From NCBI GenBank assembly GCA_021804185.1, contig JAJZKL010000030.1, positions 1 to 7,993 on the forward strand: a stretch of 7,993 nucleotides of DNA. The letters run 5' to 3'. The notes under the pieces are model-generated. The model did no database searches. It saw only the letters and a list, made by a program, of their open reading frames with translations, and had not been told where the DNA came from. The position numbers and the translations under genes are program-made. Shown here piece by piece: positions 1-5,349 of this stretch; positions within the stretch are counted from its first letter, which is position 1, and every line of letters begins with the position of its first letter. Origin of the DNA: Thermoplasmata archaeon (GTDB lineage Archaea; Thermoplasmatota; Thermoplasmata; Thermoplasmatales; Thermoplasmataceae).

Positions 1-20
1 ATACTCGAGGAGGTTGAGAA
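1..20 (+). repeat. Left arm of a 20-bp perfect inverted repeat
   Basis: Bases 1-20 (atactcgaggaggttgagaa) equal the reverse complement of 707-726. Identity ends at base 21 (a against g), and the left limit is unknown because the match starts at base 1. Both arms are read in the same codon frame as ILEEVEK by the genes that contain them. The arms enclose the whole RdgB-like gene. Confidence 0.9.
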
Positions 21-36
21 ACTGCAAAAACAATAA
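1..36 (+). CDS. C-terminal tail of an unidentified gene (partial)
   Basis: Reading from base 1 in frame 1 gives ILEEVEKLQKQ and then a TAA stop at 34-36. The charged, heptad-like tail would suit a coiled-coil or helical C-terminus. Only 11 codons are visible, so no family can be named. The first 20 bases are a perfect inverted copy of the codons for the same ILEEVEK peptide near the end of the Kae1-Bud32 gene on the other strand. The tail could therefore be a genuine gene end or a product of rearrangement or assembly. It would be convergent with the RdgB-like gene, whose stop lies 77 bases downstream. Confidence 0.4.
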   Translation: MLEEVEKLQKQ

Positions 37-113
37 GAAATATTGCCCTATAATATTCCCGGATGGATGACGTCATCTGTCTCTTGCCATTGAATTTCAT
101 TATATAATAACTT
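37..113. terminator. Convergent intergenic spacer, probable termination region
   Basis: This 77-base spacer lies between two facing stop codons. It is AT-rich near both ends, with ATTATATAAT at 99-108 just past the RdgB stop. It also holds a weak 6-bp AT stem (39-44 with 52-57) and a 12-bp perfect palindrome, GATGACGTCATC, at 66-77. There is no clear long T-tract on either strand. The terminator call rests mainly on position, and no open reading frame or promoter is evident. Confidence 0.3.
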
Positions 114-686
114 TCATCTGCTGCCCATTAAATGGCTGATAAACCTTTGAGCTGCAAGAGACCTGTGAGAAATGGATGATTTGGTTTCAATATCCATCTC
201 TGCCAGTGTTATGCTTTGCCCATCAGGTATGAAAATAGGATCATACCCGAAGCCGCCCTTTCCCCTGATCTCTTTCGAGATCGAGCCTCTCAGCGTGCCA
301 TCAAACTGAAAGAATTCGTGCCCGTCGAAGTATGTAATCACAGTGAGGAAACGGCATGATCTGTCCAGCCCTTGAATCAGTTTCAGTATGCCAGTGTTTC
401 CTATTGTCCCCGCAACATAGGATGAATAAGGGCCCGGAAAGCCATTCAATGCATCTATGTAGAGCCCGGTATCTTCTAGGAAAAATCTACCATTTATTAC
501 AGGAGTGATCTTTCTTGCACTGTCCAAAGAGATTTCTTCAGTGCCCTCGCCCTGTATCTCCTCATATTTTCTCCTGATCCATTCAAGATTTATCCCTGAA
601 TTCCTGAAGATCTCCTGCAATTCCAGGAATTTGTGCTCATTACTGGTTACAAATTTAATATTACCTTTAGTAGGGTGATCAGACAT
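114..686 (-). CDS. rdgB: RdgB/HAM1-type XTP/dITP pyrophosphatase (non-canonical purine NTP hydrolase)
   Basis: Enzymes of this family hydrolyse dITP, XTP and ITP to monophosphates and pyrophosphate, keeping deaminated purines out of DNA and RNA; they act in the cytoplasm. Numbered from the preferred ATG at 686 (190 aa), the family motifs are FVTSNEHK (12-19), EDTGL followed by ALNGFPGPYSSYV (71-91), GGFGYDPIF (144-152) and SISHR (171-175). The set is complete and the length is normal. A TTG at 711-713 would add nine residues (MRRLNPEED), but family members usually begin a few residues before the FVTSN strand, and the TTG directly abuts its purine-rich stretch. The ATG overlaps the Kae1-Bud32 stop by 8 bases (ATGTCTGA), which favours translational coupling. 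The gene is the second in a minus-strand operon and is bracketed by the 20-bp inverted repeat. The family call is firm; the start is likely. Confidence 0.93.
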   Translation of the reverse strand: MSDHPTKGNIKFVTSNEHKFLELQEIFRNSGINLEWIRRKYEEIQGEGTEEISLDSARKITPVINGRFFLEDTGLYIDALNGFPGPYSSYVAGTIGNTGILKLIQGLDRSCRFLTVITYFDGHEFFQFDGTLRGSISKEIRGKGGFGYDPIFIPDGQSITLAEMDIETKSSISHRSLAAQRFISHLMGSR

Positions 687-2286
687 ATCTTCTTCTGGAT
701 TCAATCTTCTCAACCTCCTCGAGTATTTTTACATGGTTGACATTGTTGTTTGAATATGAAAGATAAAAAGCAGAAAATAGCTCACCTGCATCGGAGTGCA
801 GTGATTTGAGCGATTCCCTGAAGAGGAATAGGTCTGCGGCCATGTCATTCAACGTACTGTCAGATTTTCCGAAACTGCAGTCTATGAAATAGGGCATATT
901 TTTTACACCAACCATTACGTTGGAAGTGGTCAGGTCACCATGAGATACTCCCTTCAGGTGATATAGTGCTACATATTTTCCGAGGTCCCTCATTAAGGAA
1001 ATGTTGAGCTCCCTGGAATTGTTTCTGAGAAATTCTGCAAGTGTAATTCCCGGGATCATCCCAAGTGTAGTGACGGGACCATGTGGATTAAAATCATAAA
1101 TTATAGGGACGCTGCATCCTGATTCTGCTATCCCTGCCATGACTATTATCTCGTTCCTTGCCCTGCTATTTCTAAGGGCAAGATCAAGGTCCCTGTTTCT
1201 GTAGTGCTTCCTGATTCTCTCCTTCAGCACCACGCTTCTGCCATGAAAATCGGATCTGATAATTCTGGATTCTGCGCCCTTGAGTTGCTCCGGCTTGACT
1301 GGCTCATCCTCAATCCATGGAATATCAATTTCATCTATCCTGAATCTCTGGTTCACAGTTGTCTCAGATATGGTCTGTCTTGCGCCGCTTTCATACATAA
1401 GCAAACCGGCCTGGGCTATCATTGCTCCGTTGTCCATGCAGTATTCGATATCTGTTGGAAGAAATTTAGCACCTGTCTCTTCAGCAAACCGGTTCAGCAT
1501 TTTCCTGAGCCGCTGATTCCTTGCCACACCCCCAGCCAGAAGTATTTCCTTTTTTCCTGTTTGGTACATGGCCCTTTCCAGCACCTCAACCAGCATGGAA
1601 AAAGAGTATTCCTGAACGCTATAGCAGATATCTTCCAGCTGTTTTCCCTCCGAAATGTATTTCTTGGCAGCAGTAAGCATTCCGGAGAATGATACATCCA
1701 TTCCCTTTACAGAATATGGAAGGTCAAGGAGTGTTGTCCCGAGATTTGCATACTGTTCAATCTTTGGGCCTCCAGGGAATGGCAATCCCATATCCCTTCC
1801 CAGTTTGTCTAGAAGGTTTCCAAGCCCTATATCCATGGTCTCTCCAAGGACCCTGTATCTGCCAGCGATATGAGCGATAACCTGTGTGTTTCCACCGGAT
1901 ACGTAAAGCATAATTGGATTTCTTGAACCAGTTAATCTCCGTCCAATTTCTACATGCCCCAGCGGGTGGTTCACCCCTATAATTGGTATATCGGATCTAA
2001 GGGCAAGGGTTCTAGCTGCTGTGGCTGTAACCCTGAGGCAAGGCCCAAGCCCTGGCCCCATAGAAAAGGCCACGAGATCCACATCCTTCATGGTCAAGCC
2101 CGCTTTAGCCAGTGCTTCCCTTATAACTGGAATGATATGTTCTGAGTGGTGAAGTGCAGCATCCCTGGGATGAATTCCGCCGCTTTCAACGTCTATTGTG
2201 TGTGAACAGTTACTGTATATGCGTTCACTATCAATGATCCCACAGCTGACAGTGTGTGCAGTACCCTCAATTCCCAGAACTATCAT
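679..2286 (-). CDS. kae1-bud32: Kae1-Bud32 fusion: tRNA t6A37 threonylcarbamoyltransferase joined to KEOPS kinase/ATPase
   Basis: Kae1 (TsaD/Qri7 family) transfers threonylcarbamoyl from the TC-AMP adduct to A37 of tRNAs reading ANN codons. Bud32 is the small kinase/ATPase of the same KEOPS complex. The Kae1 domain spans about residues 1-325: nucleotide-fold start GIEGTAHT (5-12), metal site HPLGH (H107, H111), LYVSGGNTQV (127-136), GGPKIE (172-177), LLAGGVARN (249-257) and YCMDNG (282-287, with metal-binding D285). After a linker, the Bud32 domain covers about 340-535: probable catalytic K355 in VVLKERIRKHYR, E379 in RNEI, the loop HGDLTTSN (449-456) and D469 in FIDCSFG. At 535 aa it matches the length of known archaeal fusions. 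The metal-binding D469 is kept, but the usual DFG reads DCS. A possible SD (GGTGG, 2293-2297) lies 6 bases before the ATG. The gene ends in an overlap with the RdgB gene. Confidence 0.97.
   Translation of the reverse strand: MIVLGIEGTAHTVSCGIIDSERIYSNCSHTIDVESGGIHPRDAALHHSEHIIPVIREALAKAGLTMKDVDLVAFSMGPGLGPCLRVTATAARTLALRSDIPIIGVNHPLGHVEIGRRLTGSRNPIMLYVSGGNTQVIAHIAGRYRVLGETMDIGLGNLLDKLGRDMGLPFPGGPKIEQYANLGTTLLDLPYSVKGMDVSFSGMLTAAKKYISEGKQLEDICYSVQEYSFSMLVEVLERAMYQTGKKEILLAGGVARNQRLRKMLNRFAEETGAKFLPTDIEYCMDNGAMIAQAGLLMYESGARQTISETTVNQRFRIDEIDIPWIEDEPVKPEQLKGAESRIIRSDFHGRSVVLKERIRKHYRNRDLDLALRNSRARNEIIVMAGIAESGCSVPIIYDFNPHGPVTTLGMIPGITLAEFLRNNSRELNISLMRDLGKYVALYHLKGVSHGDLTTSNVMVGVKNMPYFIDCSFGKSDSTLNDMAADLFLFRESLKSLHSDAGELFSAFYLSYSNNNVNHVKILEEVEKIESRRRYV
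707..726 (-). repeat. Right arm of the 20-bp perfect inverted repeat
   Basis: This arm lies inside the last codons of Kae1-Bud32 and encodes ILEEVEK (residues 521-527) on the minus strand. It is the exact reverse complement of bases 1-20. Recombination between the arms would invert the RdgB gene and swap the C-terminal tails of the two flanking genes (IESRRRYV and LQKQ). No recombinase gene is in the window. Confidence 0.9.
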
Positions 2287-2382
2287 CTGCTGCCACCATG
2301 ATAACCTATGACCTTAAAATCTCTCCACTTTCCAGATTTATTGAAAGCTTATTAAAGGCATTATAAATATAACTGGGAAAAA
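2287..2382. promoter_or_regulatory. Divergent promoter region between Kae1-Bud32 and the zinc-ribbon membrane protein
   Basis: This 96-base spacer separates two divergent genes. On the minus strand a TATA-like TTTTAAGG (2312-2319) is centred about 30 bases before the Kae1 ATG. On the plus strand TTATTAAA (2349-2356), preceded by the purine-rich GAAAGC (2343-2348), is centred about 30 bases before the ATG at 2383. Both distances fit archaeal promoters giving leaderless or very short-leader mRNAs. A second strong AT box, TTATAAATA (2361-2369), is too close to serve the annotated plus-strand start. Box assignments were made by eye. Confidence 0.5.
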
Positions 2383-2877
2383 ATGCAAAGAATAAATGGT
2401 GGCATACTTTCCCTTGCGCTTCTCATATCCAGCATTCTCATCGTGCTGAACGCGGTGGTAAGCCTGATTCTTGGGGTAATTACCTCTTCATATGCAACAG
2501 GCATAATCAATATTTTAGAAACAGTGATCATTATCAGGATAATAATATCCCTTGTATTTTCCGCAATTGGCCTTTTCATCGGCTACATGATTTTCCGCTA
2601 TTCTATTTCATTGAGGACGAATTTTTCAAGCATAAACTGGGTCACTCTCATAATTCTCTCAATTGTTTCATTCATTTTCGACAGTGGATATGTAATAGGG
2701 GCGCTGCTTGCACTTGGTGTTGGGATTGTAGGATACATGATGCAGAACAACATCTTTGATTTCAACAACCTTTACTCAGGGGCTCTGGGAACCAGAATTT
2801 GCCCGAGATGCGGATATGTAAACAGAGGAAATGCCAATTTCTGTTCCTCATGCGGTGAACCATTCATCAAACACTGA
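2383..2877 (+). CDS. Small membrane protein with C-terminal zinc ribbon, function unknown
   Basis: I do not recognise this protein. It has 164 residues with about four hydrophobic segments, near 8-33, 44-71, 84-100 and 102-120, the last two separated by a very short turn. A short soluble tail follows, holding a zinc-ribbon motif CPRCG-X10-CSSCG with ligands C140, C143, C154 and C157. This tail resembles the generic small zinc-ribbon tails found on many archaeal and bacterial membrane proteins, so it does not define a function. No signal-peptide cleavage site is obvious, and the first helix probably acts as the membrane anchor. The start follows a near-leaderless promoter and there is no strong SD. 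The gene appears monocistronic: it diverges from Kae1-Bud32 and is separated from S6e by 117 bases containing another promoter. A membrane sensor or a membrane-complex accessory role is possible but only a guess. Confidence 0.85.
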   Translation: MQRINGGILSLALLISSILIVLNAVVSLILGVITSSYATGIINILETVIIIRIIISLVFSAIGLFIGYMIFRYSISLRTNFSSINWVTLIILSIVSFIFDSGYVIGALLALGVGIVGYMMQNNIFDFNNLYSGALGTRICPRCGYVNRGNANFCSSCGEPFIKH

Positions 2878-2994
2878 ATCAGTTGCAAATGTCAAGCTGA
2901 TGGACAAAGTCCACAAACCTCTGCAAATTTATTAATGAGTTATGGATTACCAATGACCTTGCCACAGTAGTTGGCTTCTCTAAGAGGGTAAAAT
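2878..2994 (+). promoter_or_regulatory. Promoter and leader of the S6e-aIF2-gamma operon
   Basis: A TATA-like TTTATTAA lies at 2928-2935, predicting transcription start near 2960 and a leader of about 35 bases. The leader contains a good SD, GAGGG (2984-2988), 6 bases before the S6e ATG. Upstream of the TATA box is a short perfect hairpin, TGGAC-AAA-GTCCA (2901-2913), and the heptamer TGCAAAT occurs at 2884-2890 and 2922-2928. The hairpin could end the preceding transcript or be an operator; it has no T-tract. Confidence 0.55.
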
Positions 2995-3378
2995 ATGGCG
3001 AATTCGGTTGCAATAATCGCAGATTCAAAATCAGGAAAGACATATAAAAAGGAGATATCACCTGAAAGTCTCAGTTCGCTTTCCGGCAGGAAGGTTGGAG
3101 ATGAGGTGGACGGAGTTTTCTTTGAGCTTCCGGGATACAAACTCAAGATAACAGGCGGAAGCACAAATGACGGGTTTCCTATGAAAAAGGACCTTCAGAT
3201 ATCCGGAAAGAAGAGGATACTCAGGACCTTCGATACCGGAAAGAAAGCTAAGAACGGCTACAGAAAGCGTGTTACATTCAGGGGTGCTATTATAGGTCCC
3301 GACATTGCACAGCTGAACCTAAAGGTAATGCAGTACGGGCCAACATCTCTAGAAGAAAGCTCAGGAAAGCAGGAGTAG
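2995..3378 (+). CDS. rps6e: 30S ribosomal protein S6e
   Basis: S6e is a small-subunit protein shared by archaea and eukaryotes; the archaeal form is about 125-130 residues, matching the 127 here, and lacks the long phosphorylated C-terminal tail of eukaryotic S6. Diagnostic segments are SKSGKTYKKEI (11-21), VGDEVDG (34-40), ELPGYKLKITGGSTNDGFPM (44-63) and the basic stretch GYRKRVTFRGAIIGPDIAQL (88-107). The ATG is set by the SD GAGGG 6 bases upstream. The gene is followed one base later by aIF2-gamma, a pairing found widely in archaea, so the two are almost certainly cotranscribed and perhaps translationally coupled. Confidence 0.96.
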   Translation: MANSVAIIADSKSGKTYKKEISPESLSSLSGRKVGDEVDGVFFELPGYKLKITGGSTNDGFPMKKDLQISGKKRILRTFDTGKKAKNGYRKRVTFRGAIIGPDIAQLNLKVMQYGPTSLEESSGKQE

Positions 3379-3379
3379 A

Positions 3380-4615
3380 ATGAGCAAAAAACCCCAGCTT
3401 CCACAGCCCACTGTCAATATTGGCATGGTGGGGCATGTGGATCATGGAAAAAGCACACTCACAAAAGCGCTTACCGGAACGAAGACCGATATTCATTCGG
3501 AGGAAATTAAGCGTGGAATATCCATAAAGCTGGGCTATGCCGAAACACCTGTGTATGTGTGCGATGGCCCTGATGGAAAGGTCTATTCGCGTGAAAAAAC
3601 AGACGAGAGTTGCCAGCTAACCAGAGTCATATCTTTTGTAGATGCCCCTGGGCATGAAACCCTGATGGCTACCATGCTTTCAGGTTCATCAATTATGAAC
3701 GGGGCCCTTCTTGTGGTAGCGGCAAATGAAAAGTGCCCGCAGCCGCAGACCAGGGAACACCTGATTGCTTTGGAAATAATGGGCATCAAGAACATTATAG
3801 TGGTACAAAACAAGATCGATCTTGTCACCAGGGAAAGGGCACTGGAAAGTTACAAAGAGATTAAAAACTTCCTGAAGGGAAGTATAGCGGAAAACTCACC
3901 GGTGATACCTGTGAGTGCCTACCACAACACAAACATTTCCGCACTCTTCAAGGCAATAGAAGAGATTATACCTTCCCCTTCACAACAGGAGGGAAAAGAC
4001 CCCCTGATGTATATTGCAAGATCATTTGACGTAAACAGGCCAGGTGCCAGTTTGAAGGACCTGAAGGGAGGAGTTCTCGGCGGATCGCTAATTCAGGGAG
4101 AACTAAAGGTGGGAGATGAAATAGAGATATCTCCAGGTCTGCAGATGTCACGTGGAGGAAAGCAGACATGGGAGGACGTCATCACGACCATCACTGGGTT
4201 GAGGGCGGGCGAAAACTCCTATGAAATTCTGAAACCTGGTGGTTTGGCAGCCGTTGGAACACTTCTTGATCCATACCTCACAAAAGGGGACTCTTTCACC
4301 GGAAGGGTACTTGGGAGTGTCGGAAGGGTTCCACCTACAATATTCAGCTTGTCGCTGGAAACACACCTGTTGAAGAGAGTTGTAGGTTTTCAGGAGGAAC
4401 AGAAGGTGGAATCAATAAAAAACAGGGAATCTCTCATGCTTACTGTAGGTACCGCCAATACAGTGGGAGCAGTAACAAACACTAAGGGCGGCAGGATAGA
4501 GTTATCCTTAAAATACCCGGTCTCGGCCTATGAGGGGGAGAGAGTCGCCATAGGACGAAGGATATCAAACCGGTGGAGACTGATCGGGTATGGAAACATA
4601 CTTGTAATTCATTGA
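3380..4615 (+). CDS. eif2g: Translation initiation factor aIF2 subunit gamma (GTPase)
   Basis: This is the GTP-binding core of the aIF2 heterotrimer, which carries initiator Met-tRNA to the small ribosomal subunit. It has 411 residues, the normal length. GTPase motifs are P-loop GHVDHGKST (18-26), switch 1 RGISIKLGY (45-53), DAPGHE (88-93), NKID (144-147) and SAY (179-181). They are followed by ARSFDVNRPG (213-222), GGVLGGSL (230-237) and the second and third beta-barrel domains ending WRLIGYGNI. The stretch between switch 1 and DAPGHE, which in many archaea holds a four-cysteine zinc knuckle, has only C61 and C78 here. SD AGGAG (3371-3375) lies 4 bases before the ATG, inside the last S6e codons. 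The 3' end overlaps the convergent glycosylase gene by 7 bases. No terminator fits between the genes; the nearest T-rich run is TTTTGTTTT at 4678-4686, inside the neighbour. Confidence 0.97.
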   Translation: MSKKPQLPQPTVNIGMVGHVDHGKSTLTKALTGTKTDIHSEEIKRGISIKLGYAETPVYVCDGPDGKVYSREKTDESCQLTRVISFVDAPGHETLMATMLSGSSIMNGALLVVAANEKCPQPQTREHLIALEIMGIKNIIVVQNKIDLVTRERALESYKEIKNFLKGSIAENSPVIPVSAYHNTNISALFKAIEEIIPSPSQQEGKDPLMYIARSFDVNRPGASLKDLKGGVLGGSLIQGELKVGDEIEISPGLQMSRGGKQTWEDVITTITGLRAGENSYEILKPGGLAAVGTLLDPYLTKGDSFTGRVLGSVGRVPPTIFSLSLETHLLKRVVGFQEEQKVESIKNRESLMLTVGTANTVGAVTNTKGGRIELSLKYPVSAYEGERVAIGRRISNRWRLIGYGNILVIH

Positions 4616-5262
4616 TCCCTATTCGATTTAAGAAAATAAACGCATTTCACATTCACGGGGCAATTGCCGCAATCCGGTTTTGTTTTGCAGTAGTCCTTAC
4701 CCAGAAACACTATCATCCCATGGAGATTTTTCAGGGTTTCAGTGTCCTTTCCAATACTGCCATATACGAGATCCTTTGCTTCATCGATATTCAAGTCTCC
4801 GAGTCCTGTTCTGCTAAATATCCTTAAGGTGTATTTGTCCACAACGAAAACAGGGAAATCCAGGGCATAATTAAGGATGGAATCGCAGGTCTCCCTTCCT
4901 ATTCCCTTAAGTGACATGAGAAAATTTTCTGCTTCTTCCAACCCAGCCAGCCTCATTTTGGAAAGTGAGCCATATTTCTCCAGTATTTCCTTTGAAATCG
5001 AAAAAAGGCGCATGCCTTTCTGATTGTAATATCCCGAGCTTCTTATTAGGGGTGCAATCCTTCCTGGACCAGATTTCGCGATTGCAGAAAGTGATAGCAT
5101 TCCATTCATTTTCAGCATATTTATGGCCTTTTCAACATTTGACCATGATGTGTTCTGTGTGAGAATTGCTCCGATAAGTATCTCTTCATCAGAATCTCCT
5201 GGCCACCACCCAACGTCACCATATTTATTCAGAAGGATTTGATGAAGCTCAGAGATATCCAT
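4609..5262 (-). CDS. HhH-GPD DNA glycosylase related to endonuclease III (COG2231-like), Fe-S loop
   Basis: Base-excision-repair proteins of this superfamily flip out and cleave damaged bases. The protein has 217 residues with WWPGDSDEEILIGAILTQNT (19-38), SGYYNQK (76-82), helix-hairpin-helix LKGIGRETC (118-126), catalytic Asp D142 in VFVVDKYTLRIFSR, and an Fe-S loop with C192, C198, C201 and C207 (CX5CX2CX5C). WWP plus SGYYN points to the endonuclease III-related branch that includes MagIII-type 3-methyladenine glycosylases rather than Nth itself. The position after GIGR that is Lys in true endonuclease III is Glu here (E124), predicting a glycosylase without beta-lyase activity. The substrate is unknown; alkylated bases are the leading guess. 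A TATA-like box 27 bases upstream suggests a leaderless mRNA. The gene converges on aIF2-gamma with a 7-base overlap. Confidence 0.9.
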   Translation of the reverse strand: MDISELHQILLNKYGDVGWWPGDSDEEILIGAILTQNTSWSNVEKAINMLKMNGMLSLSAIAKSGPGRIAPLIRSSGYYNQKGMRLFSISKEILEKYGSLSKMRLAGLEEAENFLMSLKGIGRETCDSILNYALDFPVFVVDKYTLRIFSRTGLGDLNIDEAKDLVYGSIGKDTETLKNLHGMIVFLGKDYCKTKPDCGNCPVNVKCVYFLKSNRDQ

Positions 5263-5284
5263 AATATCTGCAATTAAGGTCCAG

Positions 5285-5293
5285 TTAAAAAAA
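5285..5293 (-). promoter_or_regulatory. TATA-like box for the DNA glycosylase gene
   Basis: On the minus strand this reads TTTTTTTAA and is centred 27 bases before the ATG at 5262. That spacing predicts transcription starting at or next to the start codon, so a leaderless mRNA. No SD is seen before the ATG, which agrees. Confidence 0.45.
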
Positions 5294-5310
5294 TGTCTAC
5301 TGGAATAATA

Positions 5311-5330
5311 CGGAAAAAAGGATTATAATT
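5311..5330 (+). promoter_or_regulatory. BRE/TATA promoter of the fixC-fixX-etfB-etfA operon
   Basis: A purine-rich BRE-like stretch CGGAAAAAAG (5311-5320) runs into GATTATAATT (5321-5330). The TATA centre is about 25 bases before the fixC ATG at 5350, as expected for a leaderless archaeal transcript, and there is no SD before that ATG. It is the clearest promoter in the window. It sits back-to-back with the glycosylase promoter in an 87-base spacer. Confidence 0.65.
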
Positions 5331-5349
5331 CATACAGTGATACTGGTAC

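Noticed and set aside
66..77. 12-bp perfect palindrome GATGACGTCATC as an operator
   Set aside because: One or two 12-bp perfect palindromes are expected by chance in 8 kb, and this one lies between two convergent gene ends, where an operator is unlikely.
1204..1692. 162-codon plus-strand open frame opposite Kae1-Bud32
   Set aside because: It is fully antisense to a strongly conserved coding region, its translation is low-complexity and Cys/His/Phe-rich without a domain, and it has no promoter or SD. It is a shadow frame.
114..2294. Direct repeat TCATCTGCTGCC at 114-125 and 2283-2294, at the two ends of the minus-strand operon
   Set aside because: A 12-base exact match is expected by chance in a window this size, and there is no similarity outside it.
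2361..2369. TTATAAATA as the promoter of the zinc-ribbon gene
   Set aside because: It is centred only about 18 bases before the ATG, which would place transcription start inside the coding region; the box at 2349-2356 fits better.
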